DNA from: Pedobacter sp. ASV17
GTDB taxonomy: Bacteria; Bacteroidota; Bacteroidia; Sphingobacteriales; Sphingobacteriaceae
Direction of reading: 5' to 3'
Assembly (NCBI RefSeq): GCF_016429065.1
Contig: NZ_JAELTX010000020.1
Span: 1-52,162 of the forward strand
DNA: 52,162 nucleotides
Part shown: in pieces, positions 26,135 to 34,150 of the stretch
How the letters are laid out: each line of letters starts with the position of its first letter
Position numbering within the stretch: position 1 is the stretch's first letter
The notes under the pieces: generated by a model
What the model was told of the DNA's origin: nothing
What the model saw: only the letters and a program-made list of their open reading frames with translations
Databases searched by the model: none
Made by a program: the position numbers and the translations under genes

Positions 26135-26162
26135 CGTCATTGCGAGGCACAAAGCAATGACG
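26135..26162. repeat. small inverted repeat CGTCATTGC..GCAATGACG
   Basis: CGTCATTGC at 26135-26143 and GCAATGACG at 26154-26162 form a perfect 9-base stem around GAGGCACAAA. The sequence is of a dispersed intergenic repeat type (CGTCATTGCGAGGCAC...) often seen in Bacteroidota. No T-run follows. Confidence 0.6.
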
Positions 26163-26258
26163 GATTAAGGTCGAGAGAGGGTTAGTGACGAGGTTTGTTT
26201 TGTCTACGCAGCGTTTTGGGTGAAATAAACTGGATTGAAGCAGAAATCTCTTTTGCTT

Positions 26259-26342
26259 TGTCATTCAGAGCGTAGCGAAGAATCTCCTTTTATAAGGCTG
26301 CTGTGGAGATTCAAATTCTTCGCTGGGCTCTGAAGAATGACA
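26259..26342. repeat. long imperfect inverted repeat (TGTCATTC..GAATGACA)
   Basis: TGTCATTCAGAGCGTAGCG starting at 26259 and running on through AAGAATCTCC is mirrored by GGAGATTCAAATTCTTCGC and CTCTGAAGAATGACA ending at 26342. The arms differ by a few small insertions, so this is an imperfect palindrome of about 84 bases. It has the look of a small non-autonomous dispersed repeat. Confidence 0.6.
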
Positions 26343-26350
26343 GGTCAGCA

Positions 26351-26374
26351 AAAAGCCCCGCATGTGCGGGGCTT
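26351..26374 (-). terminator. intrinsic terminator of mscS
   Basis: AAGCCCCGCA at 26353-26362 pairs with TGCGGGGCTT at 26365-26374. On the minus strand it lies 36 bases after the stop of the mechanosensitive channel gene and is followed by a short T-run (AAGCCCC.. preceded by AAAA on the plus strand). Confidence 0.85.
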
Positions 26375-26410
26375 CTGTAATTGCTTTTCAAATTATTTTA
26401 AGGTTTAAAC

Positions 26411-27550
26411 TTATTTTTCTTCTTTGCCTGTACTTTCTCCTATGGTACGTTGCGCTGGATAAGCAAACTCGGAGCCATTTTTTCCAACAATGTCAATGAC
26501 GCTAAAATTCACTTCTTCCTTGATTTTAATGAGATCTAGGTCCTTTTTCATGGGCACTAGGTAAATCACCTGTACATTCAATGAAGAGTCGGCAAAAGAG
26601 TCGAGGGCAACCGTACTGTCTGTAACACCTGTATGCTCCTTTAGGTATTTCTCAATTTCTGCAATGATCTTTTTAACGTTTTCAGCGCTGGTTTCATAGG
26701 TGAGCTTGATGTCGAATTTCACCCTACGTGCATTTCTCATGGTGAGGTTTTCCAACACACCATCTATCATAGAGCGGTTGGGGATCACATAGGTGGTTTT
26801 ATCGGTACTGCGTAATACAGTGCTTCTAAAGCCCACTCGTTCAATAGTGCCTTCAATACCATCAACCCTTACCACGTCGCCCACCGTAAAAGGCTTGTCC
26901 ATAAAAATAAGAAATGAGCCTAATAGGTTTTCCAAACTTTCTTTGGCGGCCATCGCAATAGCGATACCTCCAATTCCTAGACCTGTGATTAAGCTTACGG
27001 CGTTTACCTCAAATACATATCCCAATAACACAAAAAAACCAATAAAAGCCACGATAAACTTTAATAGTTCCTTAATAAAAGGCACTAGTTGGTCATCGGC
27101 CTTGTTTTTTGTTTTGGCTGCTCTTACTAAAAGGACATGGGCGATAAAATCGATGATTCTTAGAACAATCCAGAAAACGGAGAGGATAAGAAGGAAAAGG
27201 AAAATTTTATCTACAAACTCACCGATGGTAAAAGCTTGGTTAACCTTTACCTTGTCTATGTTTTTTTTGTAATGGAAAAAGGTAACATCCAAAGGATGCT
27301 TTAGTTGGTTAATGGCAACGTATAAGGTAAATACACTGATGAAAAATTCGATTGGCTTTAGCAATAAAGCAATGAAAGTTTCAGAATTTACCTGGTCTGC
27401 AAATTTTTTGAACAATTTAAAGATTAGCTGACTAAGGATACGTGATACGATCCTTTTAAAAAGTAATCCGATAAGAATAATGGCGGCAACAATGATATAT
27501 TGTTTAATGGTATTGCCCCAAAAAATTTGTTCAAAAAAACTGACTTCCAT
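26411..27550 (-). CDS. MscS-family mechanosensitive ion channel
   Basis: A 379-residue inner-membrane channel that opens under membrane tension to release solutes during osmotic downshock. Hydrophobic helices lie near 16-34, 60-85, 112-140 and 163-185, then the pore helix with GIGGIAIAMAAKESLENLLGS (about 192-212), the Gly/Ala-rich signature of the family. The cytoplasmic beta domain begins FTVGDVVRVDGIEGTIERVGFRST and contains YVIPNRSMIDGVLENLT. The N-terminal part has one or two more helices than E. coli MscS, as in YbdG/YnaI-like proteins. The start lies three bases after the dehydrogenase gene, so they are co-transcribed. Confidence 0.9.
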   Translation of the reverse strand: MEVSFFEQIFWGNTIKQYIIVAAIILIGLLFKRIVSRILSQLIFKLFKKFADQVNSETFIALLLKPIEFFISVFTLYVAINQLKHPLDVTFFHYKKNIDKVKVNQAFTIGEFVDKIFLFLLILSVFWIVLRIIDFIAHVLLVRAAKTKNKADDQLVPFIKELLKFIVAFIGFFVLLGYVFEVNAVSLITGLGIGGIAIAMAAKESLENLLGSFLIFMDKPFTVGDVVRVDGIEGTIERVGFRSTVLRSTDKTTYVIPNRSMIDGVLENLTMRNARRVKFDIKLTYETSAENVKKIIAEIEKYLKEHTGVTDSTVALDSFADSSLNVQVIYLVPMKKDLDLIKIKEEVNFSVIDIVGKNGSEFAYPAQRTIGESTGKEEK

Positions 27551-27553
27551 TTT

Positions 27554-28780
27554 TTATACTAATTGTTTTAACGCGATTTCAAAAGCGGTGCTCGATAAAT
27601 TTGTTTTTTTATCAGAGGTTTGATGTACGGCAACAAGGGCATTTTTAATGATATTCGAAGCATCGGTAAAGATGGCATCATCACTCATTTCGACATTGCG
27701 TTGCATTAAATAGGCAAATACCCTAGCCATGCCACAGTTGGCAATAAAATCAGGGATAATCGCTAAATGATTATCTGCATGCTCCATAATGCTTCCAAAG
27801 AAAATTTCCTTGTCGGCAAAAGGTACGTTAGCACCGCAGGCAATTACTTCCATGCCAGCGGCAATCATTTGATCTACCTCGTTTTGTTTTACCAATCTTG
27901 AGGCTGCGGCTGGAACGAAAATTTCAGCACCCATGCTCCAAATTTTTTCGTTGGCTTCTTCAAAAGAAATCAGCTGATCTGAAACTAAGGTATTGTTTAC
28001 TCGGTTGTTGAACAGGTCGGCTACTTCTTGTTCGCTAAAACCTTCTGGGTTAATTAATCCGCCTACTCGATCAATAATCCCTACAACTTTAACGCCTTGT
28101 TGTGATAGGTAGTATCCTGCTGCTGCAGCCACGTTACCCCATCCTTGTATAATGGCTCTTTTACCTTTAATGTTGCCTCCCCAAATTTCATAAAAATGAC
28201 GAATAGACTCTGATACGCCATAACCAGTGATCATGTCTGCTACTTTGTATTTTCTTTTGATATCAGGAGTGTAAGTTAAGTCTTCTAATACTTTGGAAAC
28301 GCCATAACGCAATTGTCCAATTTGGTGGATACGTTCGTTTTCTCTAGCTTGATAGTGGCCGTTAATTACCCCTTCTTGTGGATGCCATAAGCCATACCCT
28401 TCGGTAATTGGAATTACTTCGTGTATCTCGTCAATGTTTAAGTCGCCACCAGTACCGTAATAGCTTTTAAGCAAAGGCATCACTGCTTTATACCAACGTT
28501 CCAAAACTTCTTTTTTACGAGGATCGGCAGGGTCAAAGTTAATGCCTGATTTTGCACCGCCAATAGGAGGGCCAGAAACGGTAAACTTCACTTCCATCGT
28601 TTTTGCAAGTGATTCTACTTCGTGCTTGTCCAATCCTTTACGCATTCTTGTACCGCCACCTGCTGCACCGCCGCGTAATGAATTGATGACCACCCAACCT
28701 TCAGCTTCCGACTCTTTGTCTTTCCATTCAAAAACAATCTCTGGCTGTTTCTCTTCGTACTTTTTTAAAAGATCTTTCAT
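27554..28780 (-). CDS. Glu/Leu/Phe/Val dehydrogenase family enzyme
   Basis: NAD(P)-dependent amino acid dehydrogenase catalysing reversible oxidative deamination. The 408-residue protein has the dimerisation/substrate domain with GGAAGGGTRMRKG at 37-49, the conserved GGAKSGI at 74-80 (substrate-binding and catalytic lysines in this region), GTGGDLNIDE at 109-118, and the Rossmann motif IIQGWGNVAAAAG at 210-222. The sequence resembles the short glutamate/leucine dehydrogenase-like group of Bacteroidota. Substrate preference cannot be read with confidence. The upstream leader of about 90 bases carries an inverted repeat (28796-28850) that might regulate it. Confidence 0.88.
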   Translation of the reverse strand: MKDLLKKYEEKQPEIVFEWKDKESEAEGWVVINSLRGGAAGGGTRMRKGLDKHEVESLAKTMEVKFTVSGPPIGGAKSGINFDPADPRKKEVLERWYKAVMPLLKSYYGTGGDLNIDEIHEVIPITEGYGLWHPQEGVINGHYQARENERIHQIGQLRYGVSKVLEDLTYTPDIKRKYKVADMITGYGVSESIRHFYEIWGGNIKGKRAIIQGWGNVAAAAGYYLSQQGVKVVGIIDRVGGLINPEGFSEQEVADLFNNRVNNTLVSDQLISFEEANEKIWSMGAEIFVPAAASRLVKQNEVDQMIAAGMEVIACGANVPFADKEIFFGSIMEHADNHLAIIPDFIANCGMARVFAYLMQRNVEMSDDAIFTDASNIIKNALVAVHQTSDKKTNLSSTAFEIALKQLV

Positions 28781-28795
28781 TTGTTCATGTGTTGT

Positions 28796-28850
28796 GATAA
28801 TGGCTAGGTTTTCATCAACCCATAGGCTTAAATGTGGCTAAGCCATTATC
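28796..28850 (-). promoter_or_regulatory. inverted repeat in the leader of the dehydrogenase gene
   Basis: GATAATGGCT at 28796-28805 and AGCCATTATC at 28841-28850 are perfect complements with a 35-base spacer that itself holds AGGTT/AACC. It lies between the -7 box at 28870-28877 and the ATG at 28780, so it would be transcribed into the mRNA leader. It may be an RNA structure or a repressor site. Confidence 0.45.
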
Positions 28851-28869
28851 AGATTTTTATTTGGTTGCG

Positions 28870-28877
28870 CAAAGATA
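28870..28877 (-). promoter_or_regulatory. -7 box TATCTTTG of the dehydrogenase gene
   Basis: CAAAGATA on the plus strand reads TATCTTTG on the minus strand, an exact TAnnTTTG. The predicted leader to the ATG is about 85 bases. Confidence 0.5.
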
Positions 28878-28882
28878 TAAAC

Positions 28883-28916
28883 AAAAAAACCTCCACGAAT
28901 ATTCCGTGAAGGTTTT
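28883..28916 (-). terminator. intrinsic terminator of rplS
   Basis: AAAACCTCCACG at 28886-28897 pairs with CGTGAAGGTTTT at 28905-28916 with one mismatch. On the minus strand it begins 22 bases after the rplS stop and is followed by seven T residues (A-run 28883-28889). Confidence 0.8.
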
Positions 28917-28937
28917 AATACTTTTATAATAAATCTA

Positions 28938-29285
28938 TTATTTTCTTAAAGATTTGATACGAGCTGCTTTACCAGTTAAGCTACGTAGATAGAACAATTT
29001 AGCTCTACGTACTTTACCATGGCTGTTCACTTCTACTTTCTCGATGTTTGGAGAATTAAAAGGGAAAATACGCTCTACACCAACACCGTTACTGATTTTA
29101 CGAACGGTGAAAGTTTCATTAGCGCCATTGCTGTTGCGCTGAATAACAACGCCTTGGTAAATTTGAACACGTTCTTTGTTACCTTCGCGAATTTTATAAT
29201 GAACACTAATCGTATCTCCTGATTTGAAAGTAGGAAATTCTTTTTTAGCGATTGCCTGTTCTTCTACAAATTTTACTAAATCCAT
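28938..29285 (-). CDS. rplS: 50S ribosomal protein L19
   Basis: Structural protein of the large ribosomal subunit at the 30S interface. The 115-residue sequence is full length and typical: [29 protein letters not shown], then [25 protein letters not shown] and the basic end [20 protein letters not shown]. It lies downstream of trmD as in the classical rpsP-rimM-trmD-rplS order, but with a 150-base gap in which a near-match promoter box (TAATATTG) is seen around 29333-29340. Confidence 0.98.
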   Translation of the reverse strand: MDLVKFVEEQAIAKKEFPTFKSGDTISVHYKIREGNKERVQIYQGVVIQRNSNGANETFTVRKISNGVGVERIFPFNSPNIEKVEVNSHGKVRRAKLFYLRSLTGKAARIKSLRK

Positions 29286-29435
29286 GATTTTAAGCTATTA
29301 AGCCGATATTTATGTTGTTTAAAATCGGACTGCAATATTAGGAATTATTTTTTAAAAATAAAAGTGAATTTTAAAAATTTTTGACGTTTTGTAAATTAGT
29401 TAATACGCTAAGTATCAAATTGCCCAATTATCGTC

Positions 29436-30110
29436 TTATTTCAATAAGTCTGGTCTGCGTTGTTGCGTACGCTTTAAAGCTTCCTCGTGTCGCCACTCGG
29501 CAATTTTAGCTTCATGACCACTCAATAGTACATCTGGTACTTTGTGTCCTCGCCATTCCGCTGGGCGGGTATAAATTGGGGAGTCTAGTAATTCACCTTG
29601 AAAACTGTCTGATAAAGCGGAAGTTTCATCATTGAGCACTCCAGGGATTAAACGGGTAATGGCATCTACCAATACCGCTGCAGGGAGTTCTCCTCCAGAG
29701 AGTACATAATCGCCAATGGAAATTTCTCTAGTGACATAAATATCACGGATACGTTGGTCTATTCCTTTGTAGTGGCCACATAAAATGATGATATTTCCTT
29801 TAATGGAAAGTTCATTGGCAATGGTCTGGTTCAGTGTTTCTCCATCAGGGCTCATGAAAATGATCTCATCATACGATCTTTCGCTCTGCAATTTTTCTAT
29901 ACAATTAGCAAAAGGCTCAATACTCATTACCATACCACTTCCGCCGCCATAAGGGTAATCGTCGACACTTTTTTGTTTGTTGCTAGCATAATCCCTTAGG
30001 TTGTGTACCACAATTTCGGCAATTCCCTTTTTTTGCGCTCTCTGTAAAATAGAATGAGCAAAGGGGCTGGTTAACAAATCGGGAAGTACAGAAATGATAT
30101 CAAAACGCAT
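29436..30110 (-). CDS. trmD: tRNA (guanine-N1)-methyltransferase
   Basis: Methylates G37 of tRNAs that read CNN codons, preventing frameshifts. The 224-residue protein is a SPOUT-class trefoil-knot enzyme; the SAM-binding knot reads [15 protein letters not shown] and [23 protein letters not shown], both family hallmarks, and [13 protein letters not shown] lies near 51-63. The C-terminal helical domain ends [11 protein letters not shown]. The start codon lies four bases after a -7 box, so the mRNA may be leaderless. Upstream, where rimM would be expected, a polysaccharide lyase gene runs the other way. Confidence 0.97.
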   Translation of the reverse strand: MRFDIISVLPDLLTSPFAHSILQRAQKKGIAEIVVHNLRDYASNKQKSVDDYPYGGGSGMVMSIEPFANCIEKLQSERSYDEIIFMSPDGETLNQTIANELSIKGNIIILCGHYKGIDQRIRDIYVTREISIGDYVLSGGELPAAVLVDAITRLIPGVLNDETSALSDSFQGELLDSPIYTRPAEWRGHKVPDVLLSGHEAKIAEWRHEEALKRTQQRRPDLLK

Positions 30111-30114
30111 GGGG

Positions 30115-30122
30115 CAAATATA
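30115..30122 (-). promoter_or_regulatory. -7 box TATATTTG directly before trmD
   Basis: CAAATATA on the plus strand is TATATTTG on the minus strand. It is separated by CCCC from the ATG at 30110, predicting a transcript that starts at the start codon. Confidence 0.55.
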
Positions 30123-30203
30123 AGGCTTTGTTTGTGCTTTGTCTTACTTGGAAGATGGTAACTGCTTCTTTTAAAGAAAAATTTGTTTTTATCTTAAAGT
30201 AAT

Positions 30204-30240
30204 TATATTTGGTTAACCAAAAACTGGTAGACCAAATATA
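30204..30240 (+). promoter_or_regulatory. promoter box overlapped by palindromic operator-like site, PL6 lyase gene
   Basis: TATATTTG at 30204-30211 is an exact TAnnTTTG box. It is the left end of the inverted repeat TATATTTGGT (30204-30213) and ACCAAATATA (30231-30240), and it overlaps the perfect 14-base palindrome TTTGGTTAACCAAA at 30208-30221. The predicted transcription start, near 30216, falls inside the repeat. The arrangement suggests a repressor site controlling the lyase gene. Confidence 0.6.
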
Positions 30241-30245
30241 AGCTG

Positions 30246-33200
30246 ATGAAACTAGCTATTTATGCTGTAGTAGCCCTGGTGCTGTTGCAATTTTCTTTGA
30301 TGGCGCAAACTGCGGTGAAAACTTCGTTTGAAGCACCTGCATATGTGGCGGGGAATGTTAATGCTCAGAACCTTTGGGCTGTGGTGAACGGAAATGCTTC
30401 GATTAGCAATACGAAACCAAAAACAGGCAGCAGCGCTTTGAGTTTTAGCAATAGTAATAGTGCTTTAGCAGTTAACTTTATTCCATACAGTGGCACTGTA
30501 ATAGGCCTTAGAGATGTGTTTTATACCGATATGTGGGTTAATCCAGTCACTTTTGCTACTAAGGGTGTTTATTTAACGGCGTATGATCAGTATGGGGGAA
30601 GTTCGAAACGGATCTATATCGTAGAGTTCACTGTAGATAATAAGATCAAAGTTTCTAATGGCGGAACACAAGTAGAAGTAGGCACTTGGAGTACTAACCA
30701 ATGGACAAGAATTTCAATCAGGACAGATCTTACTGCCGAAAAATTTAAAATGGCAGTTAACGGAGTTTTAAATGCTACTGATTTCTCCATGAGAGAGGCC
30801 TATGTGCCAACGGCAAGCGGGGGAAGGGCGGCAACTTATAAAGAGTTCCATTCTCTGCGGATTAATCACACGACCGATACACAGCTAGCGAGTTCTGATT
30901 TTACAATCGATGACCTATATATCGGTAAAAATCCAATCCCAGATATTTCCTTTTTGCCATCACCTACGGCTAGAGTCATCAATTTAGAGCAGCCTGGCTA
31001 TGGAACCATTTCTCTGAGCCCATCACAAGCCAGCTATCAGGTCAACGACCAGGTAACCGCAACTTTAACCTTGCCGCAAGGCTACAAAAATAATGGCTGG
31101 ACGGGTGATTTGACAGGAACAGAATTGAGTAAGACTTTTAATATTACCAATAATATGGTTATTGGCGCCGAGGTGGTGATAGATAATACAGCACCGCCAG
31201 CGGAATATGTAGTTACAGTGACACAGCCTTCAAACGGCTTGATTACCCTGTCGCCAACACCTACTAATGGTAAATATTCTAGTGAAACTATTGTGACTGC
31301 AACCATTGCGGTAGAATCTTGCTATCAATTTAATGGCTGGGCAGGGGGCTTGAGCGGTACACAACTTTCAAAAACATTTGCCGTAAGTTCGGATCTGTCC
31401 ATTGGTGCAAATGTTGCCATCAATACTACTCCTGGCGTGGTGAGAAATGTGGCCACAGTAACTGAATTTAAAACGGCATTGTCGCAAATGAACCCTGGGG
31501 ATGTGGTGATGGTGGAAGATGGGAGTTATGATTTAAGCAGTTTAACCATTAATCGATCTGCCTGTTCAAACCGACCTATTGTGATTAAAGCAAAAAATCA
31601 GGGGCAGGCTATTTTGAACGGAGCGACGGCATTAGTTTTAGATGGCTTGCAATATGTAACTCTTCAAGGTTTCTCCTTTAAAAGTGCTAATGTGGGTACG
31701 GGCATTAAGATGTTAAATTGTAGCAGGGTAAGGATTACGAGGAATAGCTTTGCTTTGGATGAAACGAATATTTCCTCTTGTAATTGGTTGTATATTGGTG
31801 ATACTTTTGGAAGTACGCAACCCCTTAGATCAGGGCACAATCGTATCGATTATAACTTGTTTGAAGGCAAAACCAAATCTGGGAAGTTTATTTTATTGGA
31901 TGGGAATATCAATCAGCAGACGCAGTACGATACTATTAGTTATAATGTTTTTAGGAACAACGGACCTCGTGAAGAAAACGAAAAGGAAACCATAAGAATT
32001 GGGGTAAGTACACTCTCACAGAGTAACGGGTATACCTTGGTGGAGTATAATCTCTTTGAGGATTGCGATGGAGATCCAGAAATAGTTTCGGTAAAATCTT
32101 TTGCAAACATAGTTAGATTCAATACTTTTCGGAGATGTTTGGGTACCGTATGTTTGCGCCAAGGAAATAATAGCGTTGTAGAAGGGAACTACTTTTTTGG
32201 GGAAGGTAAGACGGCTGTTTATACTAACGAAAATGGTAACTCAAGTATTATCGGTTGCGGGGGAGTAAGGGTTTACGGGAAAAACCATAAAATCTTTAAC
32301 AATTATTTTTCGGGCTTAACGGGAAGTATTTTTGATGCAGCGGTAACCATTACCAATGGCGATGCATACAATGTTGAAAATCCAACAGATTTGGCTAAGC
32401 ACTACGTCCCTGAAAACATAGAGGTGGTGTTCAACACCTTTGTGAATAATAAATCAAACATAGAGATCGGCTACAAGTATGACAAGGCCCCTGTAAATTG
32501 CCTTATTGCAAATAACATTGTTAAAGAAAATGCTACGCAGATCGTGAAAGCATACAGCACTGAAGCTTTGGCTGGGGTTAGCTTTAATAATAATATCATG
32601 TACGCTACTAATACCGCAAGTATTGGGATTTCTTTGCCTACATCACAAATCAAAAATATAGATCCTTTGTTGGAGCAGCCTATTTGTAACGGAGCTGGTT
32701 GCGAGCTGAAAAAAGCTTACGAAGTACTCAGGTTAAGTGCGGCTAGTCCTGCGGTTAATGCCTCCGCAGGGACGTTTAGTTATATGCTTTCAGATTATGA
32801 AAAACAAAGCCGTGCGGGTGTGGCAGATATTGGAGCTGATGAGTATGATAGAGATCATGCGATTGCTATTAGTGCCCTCGATGGAAGTAATGTAGGACCT
32901 AATGCGATCTCTTTTGATTATAGTTGTTTTACGGTACTGCCCATAAAGCTGGTTTCTTTTAATGCCTCCTATAATACACAACAGGTAGATGTTAGGTGGA
33001 CTGTGGCCATGCAAGAGAAATTACAGCGATATGAAATAGAATGGCGTACAGATTTCTCGAATTTTAAAAAGATTGCCGAAACGAAAGCGGTAGATGGAAA
33101 GCTGAGCTATACGGCTAATCATTTGACTCCTGAAGTTGGGCACAATTATTATCGACTTAAAACTATAGATGAAGATGGCACAACTGCTGTTTTTGAAGAA

Positions 33201-33470
33201 AAAGTAGTGAATGTTTTTGCCAACTCTTCGGTGAAAATTTATCCCAATCCAGCAACGAGGGAGTTTAAATTAGATTTTGGCTATATGCCGTTGAAATCTG
33301 TAAAGCTCAAATTGGTGAATTCAATGGGTAAAAGTGTTTTGGATATGGTTGTTGCTCCTGCATCTACATATCAAGTGCCAATTAGCAATTTGGTCAAGGG
33401 GGTGTACTTTGTGCAAATTATAGAAGAAGGTAAGCAGCCCGTTTCACTGCCAATTATTATAAATCCCTGA
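30246..33470 (+). CDS. PL6-family polysaccharide lyase (chondroitinase B/alginate lyase type), T9SS-secreted
   Basis: A 1074-residue secreted enzyme that cleaves acidic polysaccharides by beta-elimination. It has a Sec signal peptide (to MAQ, about 20), a beta-sandwich-like N-terminal region (about 21-235), two related repeats at about 251-310 and 327-393 (both with NGWxGxLxGTxLSKTF), and a beta-helix PL6 domain at about 399-875. The catalytic pair of PL6 is visible: K617 in GDPEIVSVKS and R638 in CLRQGNNS, 21 residues apart as for Lys250 and Arg271 of chondroitinase B, with the calcium-binding acidic residues D610 and E612 just before. The C-terminal ~80 residues from VKIYPNP to IIINP are a T9SS type A sorting domain. 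Substrate (chondroitin or alginate) cannot be decided. It converges with the next gene, leaving two bases. Confidence 0.88.
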   Translation: MKLAIYAVVALVLLQFSLMAQTAVKTSFEAPAYVAGNVNAQNLWAVVNGNASISNTKPKTGSSALSFSNSNSALAVNFIPYSGTVIGLRDVFYTDMWVNPVTFATKGVYLTAYDQYGGSSKRIYIVEFTVDNKIKVSNGGTQVEVGTWSTNQWTRISIRTDLTAEKFKMAVNGVLNATDFSMREAYVPTASGGRAATYKEFHSLRINHTTDTQLASSDFTIDDLYIGKNPIPDISFLPSPTARVINLEQPGYGTISLSPSQASYQVNDQVTATLTLPQGYKNNGWTGDLTGTELSKTFNITNNMVIGAEVVIDNTAPPAEYVVTVTQPSNGLITLSPTPTNGKYSSETIVTATIAVESCYQFNGWAGGLSGTQLSKTFAVSSDLSIGANVAINTTPGVVRNVATVTEFKTALSQMNPGDVVMVEDGSYDLSSLTINRSACSNRPIVIKAKNQGQAILNGATALVLDGLQYVTLQGFSFKSANVGTGIKMLNCSRVRITRNSFALDETNISSCNWLYIGDTFGSTQPLRSGHNRIDYNLFEGKTKSGKFILLDGNINQQTQYDTISYNVFRNNGPREENEKETIRIGVSTLSQSNGYTLVEYNLFEDCDGDPEIVSVKSFANIVRFNTFRRCLGTVCLRQGNNSVVEGNYFFGEGKTAVYTNENGNSSIIGCGGVRVYGKNHKIFNNYFSGLTGSIFDAAVTITNGDAYNVENPTDLAKHYVPENIEVVFNTFVNNKSNIEIGYKYDKAPVNCLIANNIVKENATQIVKAYSTEALAGVSFNNNIMYATNTASIGISLPTSQIKNIDPLLEQPICNGAGCELKKAYEVLRLSAASPAVNASAGTFSYMLSDYEKQSRAGVADIGADEYDRDHAIAISALDGSNVGPNAISFDYSCFTVLPIKLVSFNASYNTQQVDVRWTVAMQEKLQRYEIEWRTDFSNFKKIAETKAVDGKLSYTANHLTPEVGHNYYRLKTIDEDGTTAVFEEKVVNVFANSSVKIYPNPATREFKLDFGYMPLKSVKLKLVNSMGKSVLDMVVAPASTYQVPISNLVKGVYFVQIIEEGKQPVSLPIIINP

Positions 33471-33472
33471 TT

Positions 33473-34111
33473 TTAGGTCGTCCACTGGTCGTGTATTACC
33501 GCTACGAGATAATAATTGCTTTGATGTAGTTTGAAAACTAAACGCAGGCTGGTCCAATCCAAGCCGCCATATTTTTTGTCGAAGCCGCTAAAGTGGTATT
33601 CGATAAAAGGATGTTTGGGGAAAATTTCGTTGAGGTTGTTTAAAGAATTGCCTTTACCAATGATTTGATCATATCCAGTTTTTTCTGCGTGAAGATAATC
33701 GGCATTATAGACAAACTTTTCTAGGTACTGTGGAGCAGTTAGTTTAATTACGTCGCCAGTTCCGTCGTAACTCCCCCATGTTACCGAAGCTCCTTCCTCA
33801 ACCAATTTTAAGAATGAAGCTTTTGACAGTTTCTTTGCTGTTTTGGTATCTATATAACCATAGGGAGAAAAGACTACCCCTTCGGTTGGATGAAAGTATG
33901 AGGCAAAAGCTTTATAATCTTTTGCTTTTAGCGTGGTAAGAATTTCGGTAGCGATGGTAGTCAATGTACCTTCATCGGCTACGCTGTCTACTGTGTTAAC
34001 TGTTTTGCCGCTATCTGCTGAAAGAGATGAATCAGCAGATTTATCTGTACTATTGCAGCTAACAATAATTAGCGCTAATAATCCAAGCCATAAGAAACCT
34101 AATTGCTTCAT
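33473..34111 (-). CDS. lipoprotein with NTF2-like fold candidate
   Basis: A 212-residue predicted lipoprotein: MKQLGFLWLGLLALIIVSC with the lipidated cysteine at 19, then a Ser/Asp/Thr-rich linker (about 20-45). The body (about 48-212) starts TIATEILTTLKAKDYKAFASYFHPTEGVVFSP, like the opening of SnoaL/NTF2-like small alpha/beta proteins, and ends with a beta hairpin YYLVAVIHDQWTT. No catalytic motif stands out, and the family is a guess. The gene is 39 bases downstream of rimM and may share its transcript; its stop is two bases from the end of the convergent lyase gene. Confidence 0.6.
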   Translation of the reverse strand: MKQLGFLWLGLLALIIVSCNSTDKSADSSLSADSGKTVNTVDSVADEGTLTTIATEILTTLKAKDYKAFASYFHPTEGVVFSPYGYIDTKTAKKLSKASFLKLVEEGASVTWGSYDGTGDVIKLTAPQYLEKFVYNADYLHAEKTGYDQIIGKGNSLNNLNEIFPKHPFIEYHFSGFDKKYGGLDWTSLRLVFKLHQSNYYLVAVIHDQWTT

Positions 34112-34150
34112 GAGTATAAAACTTAAGGGCAGCGGGTTTTGTTTTGCTAA

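Larger units (their letters stand above)
26013..26410. other. 398-base intergenic region rich in hairpins and repeats
   Basis: Between the convergent psd and mscS genes. It holds the psd terminator (26044-26071), a small inverted repeat (26135-26162), a long imperfect inverted repeat (26259-26342) and the mscS terminator (26351-26374). No open reading frame or RNA gene was recognised. Confidence 0.8.
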
